From: Pseudohoeflea sp964511625
Lineage (GTDB): Bacteria > Pseudomonadota > Alphaproteobacteria > Rhizobiales > Rhizobiaceae
Direction: 5' to 3'
Assembly: GCA_964511625.1 (NCBI GenBank)
Contig: CAZEJG010000013.1
Span: forward strand, 18,309-82,308
DNA: 64,000 bases
This document shows, piece by piece, positions 43,735 to 54,769 of the stretch (positions are counted from its first letter, which is position 1; every line of letters starts with the position of its first letter). The notes below the pieces were generated by a model. That model ran no database searches. It worked only from the letters and a program-made list of their open reading frames with translations, and was not told the DNA's origin. Made by a program: the position numbers and the translations under genes.

Positions 43735-45363
43735 ATGGCAGTCAGCGCCAACAGGCTCGAGCTTCTGCAGATCGCCGACGCAGTGGCCCGCGAGAAGAAC
43801 ATCGACCGCGAGATCGTCATCGCCGCCATGGCCGACGCGATCCAGAAGGCCGCGCGCTCGCGCTACGGTTCGGAATCCAACATCCGCGCCGACATCAATT
43901 CCAAGACCGGCGAGATCCGCCTCCAGCGCCTGCTGGAAGTCGTCGAGCACGCCGACGATTACTCGACCCAGATCCCGCTGGCGCTCGCCACCGACCGCAA
44001 TCCCGAAGCCCAGCTCGGCGACTTCATCGCCGACCCGCTGCCGCCGATGGATTTCGGCCGCATCGCCGCGCAGTCGGCCAAGCAGGTCATCGTGCAGAAG
44101 GTGCGTGAAGCCGAGCGCGACCACCAGTACGAGGAATACAAGGACCGCATCGGCGAGATCGTCAACGGCACCGTCAAGCGCGTCGAATACGGCAACGTCA
44201 TCGTCGACATGGGCCGCGGCGAAGGCATCATCCGCCGCGACGAGACCATCCCGCGCGAGAATTTCCGCTACGGCGACCGCGTCCGCGCCTATGTCTACGA
44301 CGTGCGCCGCGAACAGCGCGGTCCGCAGATCTTCCTGTCGCGCACCCATCCGCAGTTCATGGTCAAGCTCTTCACCATGGAAGTGCCGGAAATCTACGAC
44401 GGCATCATCGAGATCCGCTCGGTCGCCCGTGATCCGGGCTCGCGCGCCAAGATCGCCGTGATCTCCAACGATTCCTCGATCGACCCGGTCGGCGCCTGCG
44501 TCGGTATGCGCGGCAGCCGCGTCCAGGCCGTCGTCGGCGAATTGCAGGGCGAGAAGATCGACATCATTCCGTGGTCGCCGTCGCCGGCCACCTTCATCGT
44601 CAACGCGCTGCAGCCGGCCGAAGTCGCCAAGGTGGTGCTCGACGAGGATGCCGAGCGCATCGAGGTGGTGGTGCCCGACGAGCAGCTGTCGCTGGCCATC
44701 GGCCGCCGCGGCCAGAACGTGCGCCTTGCCTCGCAGCTGACCGGCTGGGATATCGACATCCTGACCGAGGAAGAGGAAAGCCAGCGCCGTCAGAAGGAGT
44801 TCAACGAGCGCACCGCGTTGTTCATGGAAGCGCTCGACGTCGACGAGATGGTCGGTCAGGTGCTCGCCTCCGAAGGCTTCAGCCAGGTCGAGGAAGTCGC
44901 TTACGTCGATCTCGACGAAATCACCTCGATCGAAGGCTTCGACGAGGAGACCGCCGAGGAACTCCAGACCCGCGCCCGCGAATATCTCGAGCGCATCGAG
45001 GCCGAGCTTGACGCCAAGCGCAAGGAACTGGGTGTCGAGGACGAGTTGCGCCAGATCGGCGGCATGACCACCCCGATGATGGTTGCGCTCGGCGAGGACG
45101 GCATCAAGACTGTCGAGGACTTCGCCGGCTGCGCTGTCGACGATCTCGTCGGCTGGTCCGAGCGCAAGGACGGCGAGACCAAGCGGTTCGAAGGCCTGTT
45201 CTCCAAGCTCGAGGTTTCGCGCGCCGAAGCCGAGACGATGATCCTCTCCGCCCGTCTGGCGGTCGGCTGGATCACCGAGGACGAGCTTGAGGACATGCAG
45301 GTCGAAGGCGCCGAGGATGAAGACGGCGTTGCCGCGGAAGCGGAAGCTTCGGAGGAGGCCTGA
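43735..45363 (+). CDS. nusA: Transcription termination/antitermination protein NusA
   Basis: A 542-residue RNA polymerase-binding factor: N-terminal domain (ELLQIADAVAREKNIDREIV), S1 domain (about 137-200), two KH domains (GACVGMRGSRVQAVVGELQGEKIDI) and C-terminal helix-hairpin-helix/acidic repeats ending in VEGAEDEDG. It controls pausing, termination and, in other bacteria, its own operon. It is the likely sensor if the leader ahead of rimP is an attenuator. Confidence 0.97.
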   Translation: MAVSANRLELLQIADAVAREKNIDREIVIAAMADAIQKAARSRYGSESNIRADINSKTGEIRLQRLLEVVEHADDYSTQIPLALATDRNPEAQLGDFIADPLPPMDFGRIAAQSAKQVIVQKVREAERDHQYEEYKDRIGEIVNGTVKRVEYGNVIVDMGRGEGIIRRDETIPRENFRYGDRVRAYVYDVRREQRGPQIFLSRTHPQFMVKLFTMEVPEIYDGIIEIRSVARDPGSRAKIAVISNDSSIDPVGACVGMRGSRVQAVVGELQGEKIDIIPWSPSPATFIVNALQPAEVAKVVLDEDAERIEVVVPDEQLSLAIGRRGQNVRLASQLTGWDIDILTEEEESQRRQKEFNERTALFMEALDVDEMVGQVLASEGFSQVEEVAYVDLDEITSIEGFDEETAEELQTRAREYLERIEAELDAKRKELGVEDELRQIGGMTTPMMVALGEDGIKTVEDFAGCAVDDLVGWSERKDGETKRFEGLFSKLEVSRAEAETMILSARLAVGWITEDELEDMQVEGAEDEDGVAAEAEASEEA

Positions 45364-45395
45364 GAGGCTGACGGACCGGAAGGAGCGTGCACGGC

Positions 45396-46013
45396 GTGAA
45401 GATCGGGATCGAACCGGTGAATGACCGCATGTGCATCCTCACCCGGGCGAAAGGCGACAAGGCGGATCTCATCCGCTTCGTCCTCTCGCCAGACGGCGCG
45501 GTGACCCCGGACCTCAAGCACCGCCTTCCGGGGCGGGGCTGCTGGGTGACGGCGCGCCGGGAGGCTGTCGACGAGGCGGCGAAGAAGGGCCTGTTCGCCC
45601 GCGCCTTCAAGGCGAAGATCGCCGCGCCCGAGGATCTCGGTGCGATGATCGATGCGTTGCTTCTGGCCGATTTGACCGGCATGATGAACATGGCGCGCAA
45701 ATCCGGCCAGTTCATCGGCGGATCGGGCAAGGCGGAGGCGGCGATCCGCTCCGGCGAGGCGATCGCGCTGTTCCACGCCACCGACGCGGCCGCCGATGGC
45801 GTCCGCAAGTTGGGCCAGGCCGTCAAGGCGCGCGCGCTGACGCTGGACGAGACGGAAATACCCGTTTTCAGGCTGATGACGGGTGATCAAATGGACGCCT
45901 GCTTCGGCGAAGGCGGCTTTATCCATGCAACTGCGCTTGCAGGGCAGGCCGGTGAAGGTGTAGTGAAGCGCGCAATGAGACTTGCCGCATACCGCTCCGC
46001 AGACGATCGGTGA
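45396..46013 (+). CDS. RNA-binding protein, YlxR (DUF448) and L7Ae-like domains
   Basis: About 205 residues: the YlxR domain (DRMCILTRAKGDKADLIRFV... LPGRGCWVTARREAVDEAAKKGLFARAFK) followed by an L7Ae/ribosomal-like domain (IDALLLADLTGMMNMARKSGQFIGGSGKAEAAIRSG). The fused form is standard between nusA and infB in alphaproteobacteria. GTG 45396 lies 10 nt from AGGAG; GTG 45387 is only 1 nt from it. Confidence 0.88.
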   Translation: MKIGIEPVNDRMCILTRAKGDKADLIRFVLSPDGAVTPDLKHRLPGRGCWVTARREAVDEAAKKGLFARAFKAKIAAPEDLGAMIDALLLADLTGMMNMARKSGQFIGGSGKAEAAIRSGEAIALFHATDAAADGVRKLGQAVKARALTLDETEIPVFRLMTGDQMDACFGEGGFIHATALAGQAGEGVVKRAMRLAAYRSADDR

Positions 46014-46100
46014 CACATGGCGAGACGCCGGCAGGGCCGGCTACTGGAAATTGGGGCTGGCGCACGGGTTTGCCTGCCGGCCCCCGGAAACGGATGGTAG

Positions 46101-48689
46101 ATGAGCGATAGCAACGACGACAAGACGATCAGTGTCTCCGGCAAGAAGACCTTCTCGCTGAAGAGGCCCTCGGTCGAACAGGGTACGGTGCGCCAGGAAA
46201 TGGGCCGCGGCCGCACCAAGGCCGTGGTCGTGGAGACCCGCAAGCGCCGGATCAACCGACCTGACGACGACAACAAGCCGGCACAGACGATTTCGCTGAA
46301 GCCGCGCGCCCCGGCGCCGGCCCAGCCGGCCGCCAAGGAACCTGCGGCCCCCGCACCGGCGCCCGAGCGCCGTCCCGCCCCGCAGCCCAACCGCGGCGCC
46401 GTGCTCAACGATCTGTCGGCGAGCGAGATGGAAGCCCGCCGCAAGGCACTCGAGGGCGCCCGCGTCCGCGAGGTCGAGGAGCGCAAGCAGGCCGAGGAAG
46501 ACGCCAAACGTCGCGCCGAGGAAGAAGCGCGTCTCGCCAAGGAGCGTGAAGAGCAGGATCGCAAGGATAAGGAAGAGGCTGAACGCCTCGCCCGTGAAGC
46601 CGCCGAGCGCCAGGTCGAGGAAGAAGCCGCCGCCCTGCGCCCGCAGACCAAGAAGGACGAGCCGGCCGCCGCCAAGGGCGACGACGACGCGCCCCGTGGT
46701 CGCCGCGCGGCAGACGACGAGGAAAGCCGCCGTGGCGGTGCCAAGCCCGGCCGGCCGGAAGCGCCGAAGCCGACCCGCACCAAGACCGACGGCGACCGTC
46801 GCCGCGGCAAGCTGACGCTCAATGCCGCCCTCGACGAGGACGGAAATGCGCGCGGCCGTTCGCTCTCCGCGATGCGCCGCCGCCAGGAAAAGATGCGCCG
46901 CTCCCAGCACCAGGAAGCGCGCGAGAAAGTTGTCCGCGAAGTGACATTGCCCGAGACCATCACCATCCAGGAACTCTCGCAGCGTATGGCCGAACGGTCC
47001 GTCGACGTGATCAAGTTCCTGATGAAGGAAGGCCAGATGATGAAGCCGGGCGACGTCATCGACGCCGACCTCGCCGAAATCATCGCCAACGAGTTTGGCC
47101 ACTCGGTCAAGCGCGTGTCGGAATCCGACGTCGAGCTCGGCATCTTCAACATCGAGGATGCAGGCGCCGACCTCGTGTCGCGTCCGCCGGTCGTCACCAT
47201 CATGGGTCACGTCGACCACGGCAAGACCTCGCTGCTCGACGCCATCCGCAACGCCAACGTCGTTGCCGGCGAGGCGGGCGGGATCACCCAGCACATCGGC
47301 GCCTACCAGGTCGAGAAGAACGGTCAGAAGATCACCTTCATCGACACCCCGGGCCACGCCGCCTTCACCGCGATGCGTGCCCGTGGCGCCCAGGCGACCG
47401 ACATCGCCATCCTCGTGGTGGCAGCAGACGACAGCGTGATGCCGCAGACCATCGAATCGATCAACCACGCCAAGGCGGCGGGTGTTCCGATGATCGTGGC
47501 GATCAACAAGATCGACAAGCCGTCGGCTGACCCCAACAAGGTGCGCACCGAACTGCTCCAGCACGAGGTGTTCGTCGAGTCCATGGGGGGTGAAGTGCTT
47601 GACGTGGAAGTCTCCGCGCTCAAGCAGATGAACCTCGATGGTCTTCTCGACGCCATCCTGCTGCAGTCGGAAATCCTCGACCTCAAGGCCAATCCGGACC
47701 GCACCGCCGAAGGCGTGGTCATCGAAGCCCAGCTCGACAAGGGCCGCGGTTCCGTGGCCACCGTTCTGGTGCAGGCCGGCACGCTCAAGACCGGCGACAT
47801 TCTCGTCGCCGGTGACGAGTGGGGCCGCGTCCGCGCGCTGGTCAACGACATCGGCGAGCAAATCAAGGAAGCCGGGCCCTCGACCCCGGTCGAGATCCTC
47901 GGCCTCCAGGGTACACCGCAGGCGGGTGACCGCTTCGCCGTCGTCGAGAACGAAGCCCGCGCCCGTGAGGTCGCCGAGTATCGTCAGCGCCTGTCGCGCG
48001 ACAAGGCCGCCGCCCGCCAGTCGGGTTCGCGCGGTTCGCTCGAGCAGATGATGACCCAGCTCTCCGACGCCGGCGTCAAGGAGTTCCCGCTCCTCGTCAA
48101 GGGCGACGTGCAGGGTTCGATCGAAGCCATCGCAGGCGCGCTCGACAAGCTCGGCACCGACGAGGTCCGCGCCCGGATCATCCATTCGGGTGCCGGTGCC
48201 ATCACCGAATCCGACGTCAGCCTGGCGGAAGCCTCGGGTGCCGCGATCATCGGCTTCAACGTGCGTGCCAACAAGCAGGCCCGTGACGCCGCCGAACGCG
48301 CCGGCATCGAGATTCGCTACTACAACATCATCTACGACCTGGTGGATGACGTGAAGGCGGCCATGTCGGGCCTCCTCTCGCCGGAACGCCGCGAAACCTT
48401 CCTCGGCAATGCCGAGATCCTGGAGGTCTTCTCGATCACCAAGGTCGGCAAGGTGGCCGGTTGCCGCGTCACCGAAGGCAAGGTCGAGCGTGGAGCGGGC
48501 GTCCGCCTCATCCGCGACAACGTCGTCATCCACGAAGGCAAGCTCAAGACGCTCAAGCGCTTCAAGGACGAAGTTGCCGAAGTGCCGTCGGGCCAGGAAT
48601 GCGGCATGGCCTTCGAGAACTACGAAGACATCCGCGCCGGCGACGTCATCGAGTGCTTCCGCGTCGAGATGCTCACCCGTACGCTCTGA
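46101..48689 (+). CDS. infB: Translation initiation factor IF-2
   Basis: An 862-residue GTPase bringing fMet-tRNA to the 30S subunit. The first 270 residues are a charged, repetitive Ala/Glu/Arg region (coiled coil near 105-180). Then come an IF2_N domain (TIQELSQRMAERSVDVIKFLM) and the G domain with G1 GHVDHGKT at 369-376, GGITQHIGAY (G2), DTPGHAAFT (G3) and NKID (G4), followed by domains II, III and IV. It ends 7 nt before a new promoter. Confidence 0.98.
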   Translation: MSDSNDDKTISVSGKKTFSLKRPSVEQGTVRQEMGRGRTKAVVVETRKRRINRPDDDNKPAQTISLKPRAPAPAQPAAKEPAAPAPAPERRPAPQPNRGAVLNDLSASEMEARRKALEGARVREVEERKQAEEDAKRRAEEEARLAKEREEQDRKDKEEAERLAREAAERQVEEEAAALRPQTKKDEPAAAKGDDDAPRGRRAADDEESRRGGAKPGRPEAPKPTRTKTDGDRRRGKLTLNAALDEDGNARGRSLSAMRRRQEKMRRSQHQEAREKVVREVTLPETITIQELSQRMAERSVDVIKFLMKEGQMMKPGDVIDADLAEIIANEFGHSVKRVSESDVELGIFNIEDAGADLVSRPPVVTIMGHVDHGKTSLLDAIRNANVVAGEAGGITQHIGAYQVEKNGQKITFIDTPGHAAFTAMRARGAQATDIAILVVAADDSVMPQTIESINHAKAAGVPMIVAINKIDKPSADPNKVRTELLQHEVFVESMGGEVLDVEVSALKQMNLDGLLDAILLQSEILDLKANPDRTAEGVVIEAQLDKGRGSVATVLVQAGTLKTGDILVAGDEWGRVRALVNDIGEQIKEAGPSTPVEILGLQGTPQAGDRFAVVENEARAREVAEYRQRLSRDKAAARQSGSRGSLEQMMTQLSDAGVKEFPLLVKGDVQGSIEAIAGALDKLGTDEVRARIIHSGAGAITESDVSLAEASGAAIIGFNVRANKQARDAAERAGIEIRYYNIIYDLVDDVKAAMSGLLSPERRETFLGNAEILEVFSITKVGKVAGCRVTEGKVERGAGVRLIRDNVVIHEGKLKTLKRFKDEVAEVPSGQECGMAFENYEDIRAGDVIECFRVEMLTRTL

Positions 48690-48696
48690 TCGGAAT

Positions 48697-48725
48697 TTGG
48701 TAAAACGGAGCTACGACGCTATATT
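48697..48725 (+). promoter_or_regulatory. Candidate promoter just downstream of infB
   Basis: TTGGTA (48697-48702), 17 nt, TATATT (48720-48725). The start is near 48732, 34 nt before the first unknown gene. It would drive the cassette and possibly rbfA-truB. Confidence 0.6.
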
Positions 48726-48765
48726 CTGGCGTTGTCTGCGGCCGAATGCCGATTGGAGTACTCGG

Positions 48766-49155
48766 ATGGCAAGCGTTTACGATTCGATGCAATTGTCACT
48801 CATGCGTGTCGCCGATATTGACGGTGAGCGTACGAGCCGCTCGATGCGGAACATTCCGCGTGACGAGAATTACGTCGGTTGGATGGCGTTTATCTCCGCC
48901 TGTTTTGAACTCGCCAGTACGCATCCCGAGTTTGCTGCAACGGCGGGAGAACAGAATTCCGCCCAGACGATCGTGCTGGAGACTCTGGAGAAATTGGCCC
49001 CTGTCCTGGAGGGCATTGACGGTTCGCTCCAAAAGCAAGGCGAGGAACTCGCGCATTGGAACGTAAGCGCTGCCGGCAGAAATGCGGTGATTGCTGCTGA
49101 TGTGGAACGAAACTGGTCGGAGATCGAACGGCTGGGTCTAGGGCGGCGATCATGA
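48766..49155 (+). CDS. Unknown protein, first gene of the infB/rbfA cassette
   Basis: I do not recognise this 129-residue protein. It looks soluble and mainly helical, with no signal peptide, membrane helix or metal motif. Landmarks are RSMRNIPRDENYVGWMAFISACFEL near the N terminus and a Leu-periodic stretch around 70-95. GGAG lies 7 nt before the ATG. Its GC content appears lower than that of the flanking infB and rbfA, with codons such as TTT, TTA-like and GAA more frequent by eye. It overlaps the next gene by 4 nt (ATGA), so the two probably act together. Confidence 0.7.
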   Translation: MASVYDSMQLSLMRVADIDGERTSRSMRNIPRDENYVGWMAFISACFELASTHPEFAATAGEQNSAQTIVLETLEKLAPVLEGIDGSLQKQGEELAHWNVSAAGRNAVIAADVERNWSEIERLGLGRRS

Positions 49156-49469
49156 CCGAGCCGGAAAATCCGTCTGGTGATCCCGCTCCATCCGATTTGC
49201 CCGATAAGGAGGCGGCTTTCGGCTGGCGACGCATCGCCGAACTGGTCAAGAATATTTTCCTTCTCGAGCGTTCGGTGCAACGTCTCGAAGCTGAGAATAG
49301 GGAGCTTCGCAAACGTGTGGAGGAGCTTCAGCGATCGGTTGATGACCACAACGGTCAATTGAAAGCAATCCTGGCTTCGCTGGACACGACCATAAAGACC
49401 TCCGTCGAGTCGTCGGCTCAACGCATTGCCATCGACACGGTCCTGCGTTTACTCGAAGCAAAGAAATAG
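49152..49469 (+). CDS. Unknown coiled-coil protein, second gene of the infB/rbfA cassette
   Basis: A 105-residue protein I do not recognise. A Pro/Asp-rich N terminus (PENPSGDPAPSDLPDKE) leads to a strong heptad pattern (LLERSVQRLEAENRELRKRVEELQ..., about 38-75) and a second helix ending in RLLEAKK. It is likely an oligomeric adaptor. Translation is coupled to the previous gene, and rbfA starts only 6 nt after its stop. No enzymatic residues are visible. Confidence 0.72.
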   Translation: MTEPENPSGDPAPSDLPDKEAAFGWRRIAELVKNIFLLERSVQRLEAENRELRKRVEELQRSVDDHNGQLKAILASLDTTIKTSVESSAQRIAIDTVLRLLEAKK

Positions 49470-49475
49470 AATTTC

Positions 49476-49895
49476 ATGACCAAAACAAATACTTCGGGCC
49501 CCTCCCAGCGGATGCTCCGTGTCGGCGAGCAGGTGCGCGCGGCGATCACCCAGGTGCTGCAGCGCGGTGAAGTGCGCGATCCCGAGATCGAGAACACCGT
49601 CGTCTCGGTTTCCGAGGTCAGCATGTCGCCCGATCTCAAGATCGCCACCGCCTATGTCACGCCGCTCGGCGAGCGCGATCACGAGGCGCTCGTGGCCGCA
49701 CTCAACCGCAACGCCAAGTTCATTCGCGGCCGCATCGGCCGGCAGCTGAGCCAGATGAAATCGATCCCGTCGGTCCGCTTCCGCGACGACACCAGCTTCG
49801 ACAACTACCGCAAGATCGACGAACTGCTGCGCTCGCCCGAGGTCGCCCGCGATCTCGACGACGACGACGATACAGACAACGGAAACGACAGCTGA
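49476..49895 (+). CDS. rbfA: Ribosome-binding factor A
   Basis: A 139-residue KH-fold factor for 16S 5' end maturation and cold adaptation. It begins with SQRMLRVGEQVRAAITQVLQRGEVRDPEIE, then VSMSPDLKIATAYVTPLG and SIPSVRFRDDTSFDNYRKIDELL, the diagnostic closing motif. An acidic tail (DLDDDDDTD) follows. truB begins 1 nt after its stop. Confidence 0.95.
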   Translation: MTKTNTSGPSQRMLRVGEQVRAAITQVLQRGEVRDPEIENTVVSVSEVSMSPDLKIATAYVTPLGERDHEALVAALNRNAKFIRGRIGRQLSQMKSIPSVRFRDDTSFDNYRKIDELLRSPEVARDLDDDDDTDNGNDS

Positions 49896-49896
49896 G

Positions 49897-50841
49897 ATGG
49901 GTCGCAGGGGCAAGAAGAAGGGCCGGCCGGTCGCCGGCTGGCTGATCCTCGACAAGCCGTGGGATTTCGGCTCGACGGAAGCCGTCGGCAAGATCCGGTG
50001 GCTGTTCAAGGCCGACAAGGCCGGCCATGCCGGCACGCTCGATCCGCTCGCCTCCGGCATGCTGCCGATCGCGCTCGGCGACGCCACCAAGACCGTCCCC
50101 TATGTGGTCGACGGCAACAAGGTCTACCGGTTCACCGCAGCCTGGGGCGAGGAGCGCACCACCGACGATCTGGAAGGCGAGGTGTCCGAAAGCTCCGACA
50201 AGCGTCCCACGCGGGCGGAGATCGAGGCGCTGCTGCCTGACTTCACCGGCGTGATCGAACAGGTGCCGCCGCGCTTTTCGGCGGTCAAGATCGGCGGCGA
50301 ACGTGCCTATGACATCGCCCGCGACGGCGAGGAGGTGGAGATCCCCTCCCGCGAGGTCGAGATCTTCCGCTTCGACATCGTCGATTGCCCGGATGCCGAC
50401 CATACCGTCTTCGAGGTCGAATGCGGCAAGGGCACTTATGTCCGCGCGCTCGCCCGCGATCTCGGCCGCAGGCTCGGCTGCTTTGGTCACGTCTCCGAAC
50501 TCCGCCGTGTGCTGGTCGAGCCCTTCTCCGAAGACCAGATGGTTCCCCTCGACACGCTGATTGCGCTAGGCGAGATCGAGGACGAGGCAGACCGGCTTGC
50601 CGCGCTCGACGCCCATCTGATCGACGTCGGCGAGGCGCTTTCGATGCTGCCGCGGCTCGAAGTCAGTTCCGATCAGGCCCAGCGCATCCGCATGGGCAAT
50701 CCGGTGATCCTGCGCGGACGCGACGCACCTGTGGCCTGCGAGGAGATCTGCGCCTTCCAGGCCGGACGTCTGGTGGCGCTCGGCGAAGTCGCCGGCGGCG
50801 AGTTCCATCCCCGCCGGGTGTTCTCGGGCGCCGGGCAATAG
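49897..50841 (+). CDS. truB: tRNA pseudouridine55 synthase
   Basis: A 314-residue enzyme making pseudouridine 55 in the T loop of tRNAs. Catalytic Asp49 lies in GHAGTLDPLASGMLPI; VPPRFSAVKIGGERAYD and GTYVRALARDLG are the other family motifs, and a PUA-like C-terminal domain ends the protein. The start ATG directly follows the rbfA TGA. Confidence 0.96.
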   Translation: MGRRGKKKGRPVAGWLILDKPWDFGSTEAVGKIRWLFKADKAGHAGTLDPLASGMLPIALGDATKTVPYVVDGNKVYRFTAAWGEERTTDDLEGEVSESSDKRPTRAEIEALLPDFTGVIEQVPPRFSAVKIGGERAYDIARDGEEVEIPSREVEIFRFDIVDCPDADHTVFEVECGKGTYVRALARDLGRRLGCFGHVSELRRVLVEPFSEDQMVPLDTLIALGEIEDEADRLAALDAHLIDVGEALSMLPRLEVSSDQAQRIRMGNPVILRGRDAPVACEEICAFQAGRLVALGEVAGGEFHPRRVFSGAGQ

Positions 50842-50909
50842 GGAGCGGCGCGCGACCCTTGCCCCTTCTCCCTCCCTGTCGCAAACTCGCTGACCAGAGG
50901 AGAGAACCG

Positions 50910-51254
50910 ATGAAACGACTGATGATCGCAGCCCTTGCGGCCTGTACCCTTGCTTCCACGTGGATGGCGCCGGCGTTCGCCCAGACGCCGGGAACCGAGC
51001 CCGACGGTTGCGGCTGGTACATCGTGCTCGGCTGTACCAAGGACCCCGCGGCCTCCTTCCGCATTCTCGCCGAACTCGGCGGTCACAAGGTGGGCGGTGG
51101 CGCCGGAACCCAGGTTCTGGCGACCGACTACATCTCCGGCTTCAATCCCGGCTTCTACTGTGTCGCCGACGGCCCCTACCGCTCAGAAGGGGATGCCGGA
51201 TCGGTCGCCTGGCGCGAGGCGGTACAAGACGCCTACGTCAAGAAGGGCTGCTGA
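50910..51254 (+). CDS. Small secreted protein with four cysteines, possibly SPOR-like
   Basis: A 114-residue protein with a signal peptide (cleavage after AFA, residue 24 or so) and four cysteines in the mature part. The pattern GWYIVLGCTKDPAASFRILAEL ... GFYCVADGPYRSEGDA has the wyvvlG and yrVrvGPf landmarks of SPOR (septal peptidoglycan-binding) domains, but cysteines replace usual residues, so this is only a resemblance. GGAGAG precedes the ATG by about 5 nt. It sits between truB and rpsO, where other rhizobia usually have no gene as far as I recall. Confidence 0.72.
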   Translation: MKRLMIAALAACTLASTWMAPAFAQTPGTEPDGCGWYIVLGCTKDPAASFRILAELGGHKVGGGAGTQVLATDYISGFNPGFYCVADGPYRSEGDAGSVAWREAVQDAYVKKGC

Positions 51255-51430
51255 GCGGCCAGGGTCCCGTCCCCGCACGGTCGCCATGTCACATTTCCCT
51301 TTCTTTTCCGGGGGAAATGGCCTATAGCGCACGCGACGCTTCCGGCCCGCCCGGGACGTCGAAGAGGCCGCCGCTGGACGACATCCCGGCCGCAGGCACC
51401 CACGATCATCCCCAACGAAAGGATTGACCG

Positions 51431-51700
51431 ATGTCGATTACCCCTGAGCGCAAGGCTGAGCTCATCAAGGAATACGCCACGAAGCCGGGCGATACCGGCT
51501 CGCCGGAAGTCCAGGTTGCCGTTCTCACCGAGCGGATCACCAACCTGACCGAGCACTTCAAGGATCACAAGAAGGACAACCACTCGCGCCGCGGGCTCCT
51601 GAAGCTCGTTTCGTCGCGCCGGTCCCTTCTCGATTACGTCAAGCGCAAGGACGAGGCCCGCTACGCCGACCTCATCAAGCGCCTCGGCATCCGCCGCTAA
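51431..51700 (+). CDS. rpsO: 30S ribosomal protein S15
   Basis: An 89-residue primary 16S-binding protein. The motif GDTGSPEVQVAVLTERI, the HKKDNHSRRGLLKLVSSRR segment and the C-terminal ADLIKRLGIRR are diagnostic, and the length is that of E. coli S15. AAAGGA precedes the ATG. A G/C hairpin follows immediately after the stop. Confidence 0.98.
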   Translation: MSITPERKAELIKEYATKPGDTGSPEVQVAVLTERITNLTEHFKDHKKDNHSRRGLLKLVSSRRSLLDYVKRKDEARYADLIKRLGIRR

Positions 51701-52029
51701 GCTTTCAGGCGGGTCGGCCACAAGCCGGCCCGCTTGTCACATGGGGAGGTCGTGAAGGCCTCCGAACGCCGCGCGGCAGGCGTGACCGGACAAGACCGGA
51801 CGAACTGCCGCAAACCGCCCGCAAGGCCGCCGGAAGGGGGCGCGGGTTCCGAGCGACCGCCCGTCATGGGGCAGGATTGCCGGATGCTTTCGCCGCCATC
51901 CGAAGCGTTTACGCCGGCGGCCCCGACCGAAAGCCTCCTGTTGTCTTGCCCGTGATGCGCAACCGCACAAACGACCGTTCCGACGGCCGGGCCGCATGCC
52001 CGGTCGCGAACGCAGACAAAGGACAAGAC
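51701..52029. other. rpsO-pnp intergenic region (329 nt) with a strong hairpin
   Basis: GCGGGTCGGC (51709-51718), loop CACAA, GCCGGCCCGC (51724-51733): a 10-bp stem with one G-T pair, 8 nt after the rpsO stop and without a T-tract. A second small hairpin GGAGG...CCTCC lies near 51743-51761. In E. coli a stem in this place is the RNase III site through which PNPase autoregulates. No gene is seen; the open frame here is weak and has no ribosome binding site. Confidence 0.65.
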
Positions 52030-54147
<2,118 letters not shown>

Positions 54148-54200
54148 GCCCGGGAATAAATGGCGGAGCGTAACGCCGTCGCCCGCCAGACGCATCAAGA

Positions 54201-54230
54201 AAGCCCCCGGATCGCCAGATCCGGGGGCTT
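54201..54230 (+). terminator. Intrinsic terminator of pnp
   Basis: AAGCCCCCGGATC, GCCA, GATCCGGGGGCTT: a perfect 13-bp stem with a 4-nt loop, followed by CTTGCTTT. Convergent with the next gene, so it may also serve the minus strand. Confidence 0.9.
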
Positions 54231-54276
54231 CTTGCTTTGCGGGTCGTCGACCTGCCGCAGGTGCCATGAACGGGTC

Positions 54277-54645
54277 TCAAAGCGGCACGGTGCCGGTCCC
54301 GGTCTGCGGGGCTGACAGGGCAATGACGAAAACGACGGCTGCACCGTTGAACCAGTAATAGGCCGCATCAAGCCCGGAAAAGCCGAACGCCGTCGGAACC
54401 GCAAGGAAAGTAAGGCCCACCGCAAGATCCACCATCTGGTGAAAACGGTAGGGCAGGACGCGGATGATTCCGAGCTCGTGATCGGTGAACAGCGTGAGCG
54501 CCAAAGCCGCCAGTCCCACAATCGGCGAAAGCGTCAGTGCAAGGCGATTTTCCTCACCGAGACCAAGCAGGAAGGGAAGGAACATCAGCATCAATGCCAC
54601 CGGATAGTCGAGGCGGGCGTGGATGGAGCGTGTAATGAAGCGCAT
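54277..54645 (-). CDS. Small membrane protein (SPW/DUF-like, four helices)
   Basis: A 122-residue integral membrane protein: helices near 15-30, 37-54, 70-85 and 98-112. The segment LAVGLTFLAVPTAFGFSGLDAAYYWFNGAAVV resembles the glycine/proline pattern of SPW-repeat proteins of unknown function. It is a single gene, convergent with pnp and first in the pnp-fabI accessory block. Confidence 0.6.
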   Translation of the reverse strand: MRFITRSIHARLDYPVALMLMFLPFLLGLGEENRLALTLSPIVGLAALALTLFTDHELGIIRVLPYRFHQMVDLAVGLTFLAVPTAFGFSGLDAAYYWFNGAAVVFVIALSAPQTGTGTVPL

Positions 54646-54769
54646 GAGGGTGTTGTCCTTTCGGGTTGGAGACGGCTCGGGCGAGCCGCTCCATCCGCGT
54701 AAGGCCAGCGTCGCGAACGATTAAGCCTTGTCGATCCGCAAGATGACGCAGATCGTCCGCAAGTCCCTG

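Noticed and set aside
46041..48533. An 830-codon open frame antisense to infB
   Set aside because: High-GC shadow of the infB codons: composition is His/Asp/Gly/Leu-rich, there is no start signal, and the sense frame is unmistakable IF-2.
48766..49469. Toxin-antitoxin pair for the infB/rbfA cassette
   Set aside because: The 4-nt overlap and small size fit, but neither protein shows a known toxin fold motif or an antitoxin DNA-binding domain, so the label is not supported.
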